Assembly: GCA_035536775.1 (NCBI GenBank)
Contig: DATLNM010000039.1
Span: forward strand, 1-14,339
From: DATLNM01 sp035536775
GTDB taxonomy: Bacteria; Actinomycetota; CADDZG01; WHSQ01
Reading direction: 5' to 3'
Length of the DNA stretch: 14,339 nt
Part shown: one piece after another, positions 1 through 5,318 of the stretch
Layout of the letters: each line of letters starts with the position of its first letter
Position numbering within the stretch: position 1 is the first letter of the stretch
Program-made: the position numbers and the translations under genes
Notes under the pieces: model-generated
Told to the model about the DNA's origin: nothing
The model's input: only the letters and a program-made list of their open reading frames with translations
Database searches by the model: none

Positions 1-20
1 AGTCCCTTGTCGAGCCTTGT

Positions 21-152
21 GCCCGGCTGACCGGCGTGCCCGGCTGACCGGCGTGCCCGGCTGACCGGCGTGCCCGGCTGACCGGCGTGCCCGGCTGACC
101 GGCGTGCCCGGCTGACCGGCGTGCCCGGCTGACCGGCGTGCCCGGCTGACCG
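21..152. repeat. 17-bp tandem repeat array (minisatellite/VNTR-like)
   Basis: Seven identical head-to-tail copies of GCCCGGCTGACCGGCGT begin at 21, 38, 55, 72, 89, 106 and 123. An eighth copy (140-152) matches for 13 bases and then diverges. Each unit contains CCGG-CTGA-CCGG, so each copy could form a short hairpin. Seventeen is not a multiple of three and each unit contains a TGA, so all three plus-strand frames are closed. The minus strand has no stop across the array. The lack of any substitution between copies points to recent expansion by slippage or unequal crossing-over. Function is unknown. Confidence 0.97.
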
Positions 153-196
153 CAGGGGTGTCGCCCAGGCGACGGAACTCGTGTCGGGAGGGAGAC

Positions 197-361
197 ATGG
201 TTCCCGTCACCCCCGAGACAGCGTTCGGGTGCCCATTCCCCGATGATGAGTCTTGTCAGAAAGCAAAGCGGCGCAGCGAGAGGAGGGTGGAGATGAACCA
301 GATCGTCAGCGGACCCCGAGGTGTCGGCCGGATCCCGTCCCCTCCCCACCGCTTCAAGTAA
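197..361 (+). CDS. Possible small ORF, 54 aa (internal start gives 22 aa)
   Basis: I do not recognise this product, and it may not be a gene. Two in-frame ATG codons share the stop TAA at 359-361. The ATG at 197 follows a GGGAGG-type ribosome-binding site at 186-191. The ATG at 293 follows a perfect AGGAGG at 281-286 with six bases of spacing and would give a 22-residue peptide beginning MNQIVSGPRG. The longer form has two Cys residues and a basic centre (QKAKRRSERR), and no membrane segment or signal peptide is visible. A strong intrinsic terminator starts 20 bases after the stop, so a short transcript ending there is plausible. The evidence is only translation signals plus the terminator. 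An untranslated small RNA or a leader of unknown type fits equally well. Confidence 0.3.
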   Translation: MVPVTPETAFGCPFPDDESCQKAKRRSERRVEMNQIVSGPRGVGRIPSPPHRFK

Positions 362-381
362 AACTCCCAGCAGCAGGGATC

Positions 382-417
382 GATGGCCCCCCACCCCCCG
401 GGGGGCCATCCCTTTTT
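382..417 (+). terminator. Strong Rho-independent terminator
   Basis: A perfect 11-bp inverted repeat (GATGGCCCCCC at 382-392, GGGGGGCCATC at 400-410) with a 7-base loop is followed by CC and five T at 413-417. It would end any plus-strand transcript coming from the left and insulate recO from it. It is the only clear stem-plus-T-tract terminator I found in the window. Confidence 0.88.
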
Positions 418-569
418 ACGGACCGGTCCCCTTCCCACGGGCCCGCTAACAAGCCCGCTCCCTTTCACTGGCCCCACCTGGATCCCAACCGAACCTCCGC
501 AGGATCAGGGCGAGATGTGCACACGGATTCCGAAGGGTTGACGGCGCGCGCCACTAGGCTTGCTCTCTC
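418..569. other. Spacer between terminator and recO
   Basis: No gene, tRNA or recognisable structured RNA is seen here. Together with 1-381 this makes 569 bases without a confident gene. The only signals are the recO -10-like hexamer near its end and a TTGACG at 538-543, which is only 11 bases from that hexamer and so is not a normal -35 partner for it. Confidence 0.6.
555..560 (+). promoter_or_regulatory. Putative -10 element for recO
   Basis: TAGGCT fits the actinobacterial sigma-A -10 pattern TAnnnT and ends nine bases before the recO ATG. Transcription would begin at or a few bases before the start codon. There is no Shine-Dalgarno in the intervening TGCTCTCTC, which is consistent with a leaderless or nearly leaderless mRNA. 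glyS shows the same pattern with the same nine-base gap. This is inferred from pattern and spacing only. Confidence 0.45.
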
Positions 570-1289
570 ATGCCAGGGATCTATAGGGACGAAGGTGTCG
601 TGCTGCGGGCGATCAAGCTCGGGGAGGCCGACCGCATCGTGACGATCTTCACGCGCGGCAACGGCAAGATCCGTGCCGTCGCCAAGGGCGTGCGCAAGAC
701 CAAGAGCCGCTTCGGCGGTCGGCTCGAGCCATTCACCCGGGTCAACCTGATGCTCTACCGGGGGCGCGACCTCGACACGATCACCTCGGCCGAGATCCTC
801 ACGTCCTTCGAGGCCCTCCGGACCGGCTATGCGGGCATCGCCCGGGCCTCCGCGGTCGTCGACGCCGTCGACAAGGTCACGCCCGATCGGGAACGACTGG
901 TTTCGGTCTACGAGCTCCTCATCGCAGGGCTCGATGCCCTCGCGGCGCGTCCGGGCCCGACGATCGTGCCTGCGTTCCTGGTGAAGCTGCTGTCGATCTC
1001 CGGGTACCACCCGCAGCTCAACACGTGCGCGGGGTGCGGGTCGCCATCCACAGCCGCTTTCAGTCCGATCCTCGGTGGGGTCAGCTGCGAGATGTGCGCG
1101 ATGGGCGATCACTCGTCGGTCGCGATACCTATCGAGCGGATCGCACTTCTGTCTCGTCTCCTGTCGCACGACTTCGGGGAGCCCGCCGACGACGAAACCG
1201 CGGCGTCGCTCACCCGTCTTCTAACGCGCTACGCAGAGCACCACCTGGAGCGTCCGTTCAAGGGGCTGCGTAGCCTCGCCGCATCGTGA
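570..1289 (+). CDS. recO: DNA repair protein RecO
   Basis: The 239-aa product is a recombination mediator of the RecFOR pathway. In this family it binds single-stranded DNA and SSB, and with RecR loads RecA at gaps. The N-terminal ~80 residues match the RecO OB-fold, with the typical opening YRDEGVVLRAIKLGEADRIV (5-24) and the KGVRKTKSRFGGRLEPF stretch (39-55). The helical C-terminal domain carries a zinc-finger-like four-Cys set, C153-x2-C156 and C173-x2-C176. Length is normal for the family. The ATG at 570 gives the expected N-terminus. It lacks a Shine-Dalgarno but follows a TAnnnT box, so the message may be leaderless. uppS begins 16 bases downstream on the same strand, as in other Actinomycetota, so the two are probably co-transcribed. 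Confidence 0.96.
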   Translation: MPGIYRDEGVVLRAIKLGEADRIVTIFTRGNGKIRAVAKGVRKTKSRFGGRLEPFTRVNLMLYRGRDLDTITSAEILTSFEALRTGYAGIARASAVVDAVDKVTPDRERLVSVYELLIAGLDALAARPGPTIVPAFLVKLLSISGYHPQLNTCAGCGSPSTAAFSPILGGVSCEMCAMGDHSSVAIPIERIALLSRLLSHDFGEPADDETAASLTRLLTRYAEHHLERPFKGLRSLAAS

Positions 1290-1305
1290 CGATCGTGCGC
1301 TCATC

Positions 1306-1968
1306 GTGACCATCCCGCCCGAACGGATCCCCGCGCACGTGGGGATCATCATGGATGGCAACGGGCGTTGGGCCGAGGCGCAAGGTCTCGACCGGACCAA
1401 GGGCCACGAAGCAGGGGAGCGCGCGCTATTCGACGTCGTCCAAGGCGCGCTCGAGCTAGGTCTGCGTTATCTGTCCGTCTACGCGTTCTCGACCGAGAAC
1501 TGGAACCGCCCCGCGGAAGAGGTCCATTTCCTTCTCGGATTCAATCGCTCGCTGTTGCGTACGCGCCGAGAGGATCTCAATGAGCGCGGCGTTCGGATCC
1601 GCCGGATAGGACGCCGAGAGCGCGTCCCGGATGACGTGCTCAAAGAGTTCGACGATGCCGAGGCACTCACCGCAGCGAACACGAAGCTGGACCTGTTCGT
1701 GTGTTTCAACTACGGCGGTCGTGCCGAGCTCGAAGACGCGGCCGCCGCGGGGTCGATCGCAGAGAATCTCTATGCGCCGGACGCACCGGACATCGATCTA
1801 CTGATCAGGACGTCGGGGGAGCGCAGGCTCTCGAACTTCATGCTGTGGCAGTCGGCGTACGCGGAGCTCTACTTCACCGACATGCTCTGGCCCGACTTCG
1901 ACCGGCGGGCGCTCGCCGTTGCGGTCGAGGACTACGCGGCGCGCGATCGCCGCTTCGGAGCGCTCTAA
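1306..1968 (+). CDS. uppS: Isoprenyl transferase (undecaprenyl diphosphate synthase family), short form
   Basis: This 220-aa cis-prenyltransferase would condense isopentenyl diphosphate onto an allylic primer to make the polyprenyl diphosphate carrier for cell-wall synthesis, at the cytoplasmic face of the membrane. Family signatures are intact: MDGNGRWAE (16-24, catalytic Asp17), FSTENWNRP (61-69), NYGGR (135-139), LLIRTSGERRLSNF (165-178), LWQSAYAE (180-187) and LWPDF (194-198). It is shorter than the usual ~240-300 residues. The segment after NYGGR, normally ~40 residues before LYxPD, is reduced to about 15, and the C-terminus is brief. The GTG start at 1306 puts MDGNGRW at its usual distance from the N-terminus, but no Shine-Dalgarno precedes it, so translation may depend on recO. 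Its TAA overlaps the stop of the opposing channel gene. Chain-length specificity cannot be read from sequence. Confidence 0.93.
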   Translation: MTIPPERIPAHVGIIMDGNGRWAEAQGLDRTKGHEAGERALFDVVQGALELGLRYLSVYAFSTENWNRPAEEVHFLLGFNRSLLRTRREDLNERGVRIRRIGRRERVPDDVLKEFDDAEALTAANTKLDLFVCFNYGGRAELEDAAAAGSIAENLYAPDAPDIDLLIRTSGERRLSNFMLWQSAYAELYFTDMLWPDFDRRALAVAVEDYAARDRRFGAL

Positions 1969-2636
1969 GCAGGGTTTTCAGGTCCGGAGTCGTCGGGGTC
2001 AGGGGGATCGACGCTGCGAGCGCCTGGACCTACTGCCGAAGACAGCACTCCGGCGTTAGGCAGCGCAACCTGACCTCGCGCCGTCACCATGTTCACGTAG
2101 AACAGCCCCATGTCGGTGATCGTCCCTTCATATTCGCCGCCGAGCGCACCCGACTTCAGGAGGACCTCCTCACCGACCTCGAACGGACGCACCACGAGTA
2201 GCACGAGACCGGCGAAGAAGTTGCCGAGAGTCTGCTGCGCCGCGATCCCGACCGCGACACCGGTGAGCGCGCCTCCGAGCAATAAACCCTCGAGCGGGAT
2301 CTCGAGCGCCCCGAGGATCATCAGAGCTAGAACGATGTAGCCGGCGACCGACACCAACAGCCCAAGAGGTGCAGCCTTGCCTTGGCCGCCGCGTTTCTCG
2401 ACCGCGGCGCGCGCCACGCCCGCCATGGCGCGCACAGCGGTTAGCCCTGCTAGCAACAGGACGACCGTGCCGCCGATCGCCATGGCGCGGTCGCGGAACG
2501 TGGCGGCATCGCCTGACGCGTCACGCAGCTGGCCGAAGTCCGCAACGATCAGACCCGCGACCGCGATAACCCCGGTGAGCGCGCCGAGGAACAACCCGCG
2601 CCGGACCCGCTGCTCAGCCGTCTTCACAGTCGTCAT
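1965..2636 (-). CDS. Short MscS-like mechanosensitive channel family protein
   Basis: The 223-aa membrane protein has hydrophobic segments at about 14-34, 53-73, 92-111 and 114-135. The last segment runs into GIAAQQTLGNFFAGLVLL (130-147), which matches the pore-lining helix TM3 and start of the beta domain in the MscS family (compare the Gly/Ala-rich helix and the QxxxxNFxxG turn). A beta-domain-like stretch follows (RPFEVGEEV, EGTITDMGLFY, ALPNAGVLSS). The protein then ends in an acidic, Pro-rich tail and lacks the C-terminal alpha/beta domain of E. coli MscS (286 aa). Family members open under membrane tension and release solutes. The ATG at 2636 overlaps the upstream CNNM stop as ATGA, which fixes the start; a longer reading frame from 2735 lies inside that gene. 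It is the last gene of the three-gene operon. Ion selectivity is unknown. Confidence 0.85.
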   Translation of the reverse strand: MTTVKTAEQRVRRGLFLGALTGVIAVAGLIVADFGQLRDASGDAATFRDRAMAIGGTVVLLLAGLTAVRAMAGVARAAVEKRGGQGKAAPLGLLVSVAGYIVLALMILGALEIPLEGLLLGGALTGVAVGIAAQQTLGNFFAGLVLLVVRPFEVGEEVLLKSGALGGEYEGTITDMGLFYVNMVTARGQVALPNAGVLSSAVGPGARSVDPPDPDDSGPENPA

Positions 2637-3955
2637 GATTCCTTGCTCCGGCCGGCCGAAACCGTCCCAGCGACCCTTTCGGCGATGACTTGCACGACGC
2701 GACGTCGGTGCATCGTCAACACTCGCAGCCGCCACCCGTCGTGGTCGACCGCATCGCGGCGGCGTGGGATCCGTCCGAGCTTCTCCATCAGGAACCCGGC
2801 GACCGTCTCGTATCCACCCTCGGGGAGCTCGAGGCCCAGCACATCGGCAGCTTCGTGCACCGGAAGACTCCCGGGCAGCAGGAACCGGTCTTCAGCGAGC
2901 TTCTGGATCCCCGAGGCGAGCAGGTCGTACTCATCGTTGATGTCGCCGACGAGCTCCTCGAGGATGTCTTCGAGGGTCACGATTCCCGACGTCCCACCGT
3001 GCTCGTCGACCACCAGCGAGAAGTGCTGACGCTCCCTTTTCATATCGATAAGGAGCGCCGGCAGCTTCCGGGTCTCCGGCGCGACCAGCATGTCGCGCAC
3101 GAAACGCCGGGGCAGCGGCTTGCGGCGTTCGGCCGGCTTCACCTTGAGTAGATCCTTCACGTGGAAGAACCCCAGCACGTGATCGATGTCGTCCTTGAAG
3201 ATCGGGAAGCGCGACAAGCCCGACTCGAGCATCAGCGTTTCGATGTCGGCCGCCGTCGCGGTCGAGGGAGCGGCGACCATCTCGGTGCGTGGGATCATCA
3301 CCGACGCGGCGTCGCGCTCACCGAAGCCCGCCGCGCCGGCCAGCAAACGGTGCTCGATGCCGCGCAGCATCCCCTTGCCTGCCGACTCCGAGATCATTGC
3401 GCTGATCTCCTCCTGGGAATGTGCGACCTTGAGCTCGTCGAGCGGCTCGACGCCCATCACCCGCACGCCGGCGTTGGCGATCATGTTGAGGAGATGGATG
3501 AATGGGCGGAACACTGTTGTGTAGGCGCGGAACGGCATGATGAACCACAGCAGGCTCTTCTCCGGGAGCGCGATCGCGATGTTCTTGGGGGCCATCTCGC
3601 CGAGCACCATGTGGAGGAACACGACGATGCTCATCGAGAGCACGAACGCGATCGAGTGCGATGCGGTCTCGGACAGCTCGATCCCGCTGATCGCCGACTC
3701 GATCAGGTGACCGACCGCGGGCTCTGCGATCGCGCCGAGGCCCAGGGAGGCCATCGTGATCCCGAGCTGAGCGCCGGCAAGCATCAGCGACAGTTCCCGC
3801 AGTGACTTGACTGCGGCGGTCGCACGGCGACCGCCGTGCTCGGCCATCGCCTCGATCTTCGAGCGCCGCGCCGCGATCAACGCGAACTCAGCCCCCACGA
3901 AGAACCCGTTAGCGACGAGCAGCAGCAACGCCAGCAGCAGGTACCAGACGGTCAT
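2633..3955 (-). CDS. CNNM/CBS-domain membrane protein (HlyC/CorC family), second copy
   Basis: The 440-aa protein has the standard HlyC/CorC layout. A CNNM (DUF21) transmembrane domain covers ~1-180, with TM1 at 4-27 (ANGFFVGAEFAL) and the conserved LGEMAPKNIAIA (118-129). A CBS pair covers ~218-337 (VMIPRTEMV, SRFPIFKDDIDHVLGFFHVKDLL, then VVDEHGGTSGIVTLEDILEE). A C-terminal CorC/HlyC domain covers ~345-428 (GYETVAGFLMEKLGRIP). Members of this family are implicated in Mg2+/Co2+ efflux or homeostasis, while 'hemolysin' is a historical label. Its ATG overlaps the stop of the upstream paralogue as ATGA, with GAGG seven bases before it, and its own stop overlaps the MscS-like start in the same way, so all three are probably translationally coupled. 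The exact substrate is not visible in the sequence. Confidence 0.93.
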   Translation of the reverse strand: MTVWYLLLALLLLVANGFFVGAEFALIAARRSKIEAMAEHGGRRATAAVKSLRELSLMLAGAQLGITMASLGLGAIAEPAVGHLIESAISGIELSETASHSIAFVLSMSIVVFLHMVLGEMAPKNIAIALPEKSLLWFIMPFRAYTTVFRPFIHLLNMIANAGVRVMGVEPLDELKVAHSQEEISAMISESAGKGMLRGIEHRLLAGAAGFGERDAASVMIPRTEMVAAPSTATAADIETLMLESGLSRFPIFKDDIDHVLGFFHVKDLLKVKPAERRKPLPRRFVRDMLVAPETRKLPALLIDMKRERQHFSLVVDEHGGTSGIVTLEDILEELVGDINDEYDLLASGIQKLAEDRFLLPGSLPVHEAADVLGLELPEGGYETVAGFLMEKLGRIPRRRDAVDHDGWRLRVLTMHRRRVVQVIAERVAGTVSAGRSKES

Positions 3956-5280
3956 CGCTCGTCCTCATCCGGCATGACACTGCCGGCGCGCACCGCCAGC
4001 ACCTGCGCGATCCGCCGGCCGTCCATCTCGACGACCTTCAGCTCCCATCCCTCGAATGACGTGTGGTCGCCGACCTTCGGGATCTTGTCGAACGTGTGCA
4101 ACAGGAACCCGGCCAGCGTCTCGTACGGCCCCTCGGGAATCTCGAGCCCGGAAGCCTCCTCGATCTGATCGCGGTGCAGCAGGCCCGACAGCTTGAAGAC
4201 ACCTGCCGGCGCGCCGTCCGGCGCCGGCTCAGCCGGCGCCGGTGTGTCGTACTCGTCCTCGATCTCCCCGACGATCTCCTCCAGGAGGTCTTCGAGCGTG
4301 ATGATCCCCGCGGTCCCTCCGAACTCGTCGACGACCACCGCCATCTGCTTGCGTCGCCGCCTCATGTCGAGCAGCAGCGCGTCGAGCTTGTAGGACTCCG
4401 GAACGACCAGAGGCTCCTGCATGATCTCGGTGACCTTCATTGTCTTGCGTCGCCTGACCGGCACGCCGTAGATGTCTTTAACGTGTGCGATCCCGACGAT
4501 GTCGTCGATGTCGCCGCCCCACACAGGGAAGCGCGAGTGACCCTTCTCGAGCGCGAGCGCCTTGAGCTCGTCGAGGGTCGCGGTCCCCGGCAGCGCATGG
4601 ATCCCGACCCGCGGGACCAGAACGTCGACGGCATCCTTCTCCGCGAACGACAACGACCGGTTGAGGAGCGAGAAGACGTCCTCGCGCAGCGTGCCCTCCT
4701 CGCGCGACGACCGGATCATGACCTCGAGCTCCTCGAGCGACATCACCGAGTGGAGCTCGTCGCGTGGCTCGATCCCCATCCGCCGCACCGACCAGTTGGC
4801 GGCGGAGTTCAGGAACACGACCAGTGGCTTCCATGCGGTGTTGACCGCTCTCATCGGTCCCGCAAGGGCATAGGACATCCCGAGCGGTCTGGCGATGGCG
4901 AGGTTCTTCGGCACGAGCTCTGCACCGACCATCTCCACCGTCGTCGCAAGGAAAAGGCCTGTTCCGATGGCGAGGCCCTTGACCGACCCTTCGGGGAGGA
5001 ACTCCCAGCGATCGAACAACGGTTCCAGAAGCGATCCGAGCGCGGGCTCGATCAGGAATCCAACCAGTAGCGAGGTGACGGTGATGCCGAGCTGCGCGCC
5101 CGAAAGCTGGAACGACAACGTCCTCAGCGCCTTCAATACGCTGCGGGCGCGCCGGCTCTCCTCTGCGGCTTGCTCGATCCGAGTGCGGTCGACCGCGACC
5201 ATCGCGAACTCGCCCGCGACGAAGAAGGCGTGAGCCAGGATCAGCGCAAGTATGGCCAGAAGGCCAAGCGAGCCTTCTAT
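3952..5280 (-). CDS. CNNM/CBS-domain membrane protein (HlyC/CorC family), first copy; apparent AUA start
   Basis: This is a 442-aa paralogue of the next gene, with a CNNM domain (~1-185), a CBS pair (~218-337; VPRVGIHALPG, SRFPVWGGDIDDIVGIAHVKDI, VVDEFGGTAGIITLEDLLEE), an Ala/Pro-rich linker (346-360) and a CorC/HlyC domain (~361-432). The first in-frame ATG, GTG or TTG is the ATG at 5202, but starting there removes TM1. The open frame upstream encodes a proper TM1 ending in AHAFFVAGEFAMVAVDRTRI, which aligns with the paralogue's TM1. Its only well-placed initiation site is ATA at 5280-5278, four bases after GGAGGGG. I therefore place the start there. A sequencing error or CTG initiation are the alternatives. 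The usual GE-x2-PK motif reads AE-LV-PK (120-125). It heads the operon and is divergent from glyS. Confidence 0.88.
   Translation of the reverse strand: MEGSLGLLAILALILAHAFFVAGEFAMVAVDRTRIEQAAEESRRARSVLKALRTLSFQLSGAQLGITVTSLLVGFLIEPALGSLLEPLFDRWEFLPEGSVKGLAIGTGLFLATTVEMVGAELVPKNLAIARPLGMSYALAGPMRAVNTAWKPLVVFLNSAANWSVRRMGIEPRDELHSVMSLEELEVMIRSSREEGTLREDVFSLLNRSLSFAEKDAVDVLVPRVGIHALPGTATLDELKALALEKGHSRFPVWGGDIDDIVGIAHVKDIYGVPVRRRKTMKVTEIMQEPLVVPESYKLDALLLDMRRRRKQMAVVVDEFGGTAGIITLEDLLEEIVGEIEDEYDTPAPAEPAPDGAPAGVFKLSGLLHRDQIEEASGLEIPEGPYETLAGFLLHTFDKIPKVGDHTSFEGWELKVVEMDGRRIAQVLAVRAGSVMPDEDER
4218..4242. repeat. Perfect GC-only inverted repeat inside a CNNM gene
   Basis: CCGGCGCCGGC (4218-4228) and GCCGGCGCCGG (4232-4242) flank the three bases TCA, giving an 11-bp all-G/C stem. 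It encodes residues 347-355 (PAPAEPAPD) of the Ala/Pro-rich linker between the CBS pair and the CorC domain. No T tract follows on either strand. It may only reflect linker codon composition, or it may slow transcription or translation. Confidence 0.9.
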
Positions 5281-5284
5281 GAAG

Positions 5285-5291
5285 CCCCTCC
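5285..5291 (-). promoter_or_regulatory. Shine-Dalgarno that decides the AUA start of the CNNM gene
   Basis: On the minus strand this reads GGAGGGG, followed by CTTC and then ATA (5280-5278). Sequence and spacing are those of a strong ribosome-binding site. No ATG, GTG or TTG lies in frame between the upstream in-frame TGA and the codon at 5202, so this site points to the ATA as initiator. Confidence 0.7.
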
Positions 5292-5303
5292 GCGCACGAC
5301 GAC

Positions 5304-5309
5304 TATCAT
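5304..5309 (+). promoter_or_regulatory. Putative -10 element for glyS
   Basis: TATCAT fits TAnnnT and sits nine bases before the glyS ATG, the same gap as at recO, with no Shine-Dalgarno in between. The divergent CNNM gene starts only 38 bases away, so both promoters must share this gap. On the opposite strand GATAGT (complement of 5302-5307) overlaps it and is a weak -10 candidate for the CNNM operon. Inferred from pattern only. Confidence 0.45.
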
Positions 5310-5318
5310 GCCCCCATC

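Noticed and set aside
21..152. CRISPR array
   Set aside because: The repeats are only 17 bp and directly adjacent, with no unique spacers and no cas genes nearby.
158..381. Known structured RNA (tmRNA, RNase P, SRP RNA or a riboswitch)
   Set aside because: I looked for conserved core sequences of these classes and saw none; a covariance-model search would be needed to be sure.
253..642. 129-codon plus-strand frame crossing the terminator into recO
   Set aside because: It reads through a strong intrinsic terminator and into recO in another frame, and its sequence is Pro/Arg/Ser-rich without any motif.
465..1169. 234-codon minus-strand open frame opposite recO
   Set aside because: RecO motifs on the plus strand are convincing; this frame has no recognisable features.
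2637..2735. Longer N-terminus for the MscS-like protein
   Set aside because: The extra 33 residues lie in the C-terminal coding part of the upstream gene, are not hydrophobic, and the ATGA overlap at 2633-2636 gives a better start.
4451..4468. Sequence resembling the 17-bp repeat unit inside a CNNM gene
   Set aside because: A single imperfect match in conserved coding sequence, expected by chance at this GC content.
4063..5070. 335-codon plus-strand open frame opposite the first CNNM gene
   Set aside because: It is antisense to a gene with clear CNNM/CBS motifs. Its translation is Arg/Asp/His-rich with no family features, a typical shadow in high-GC DNA.
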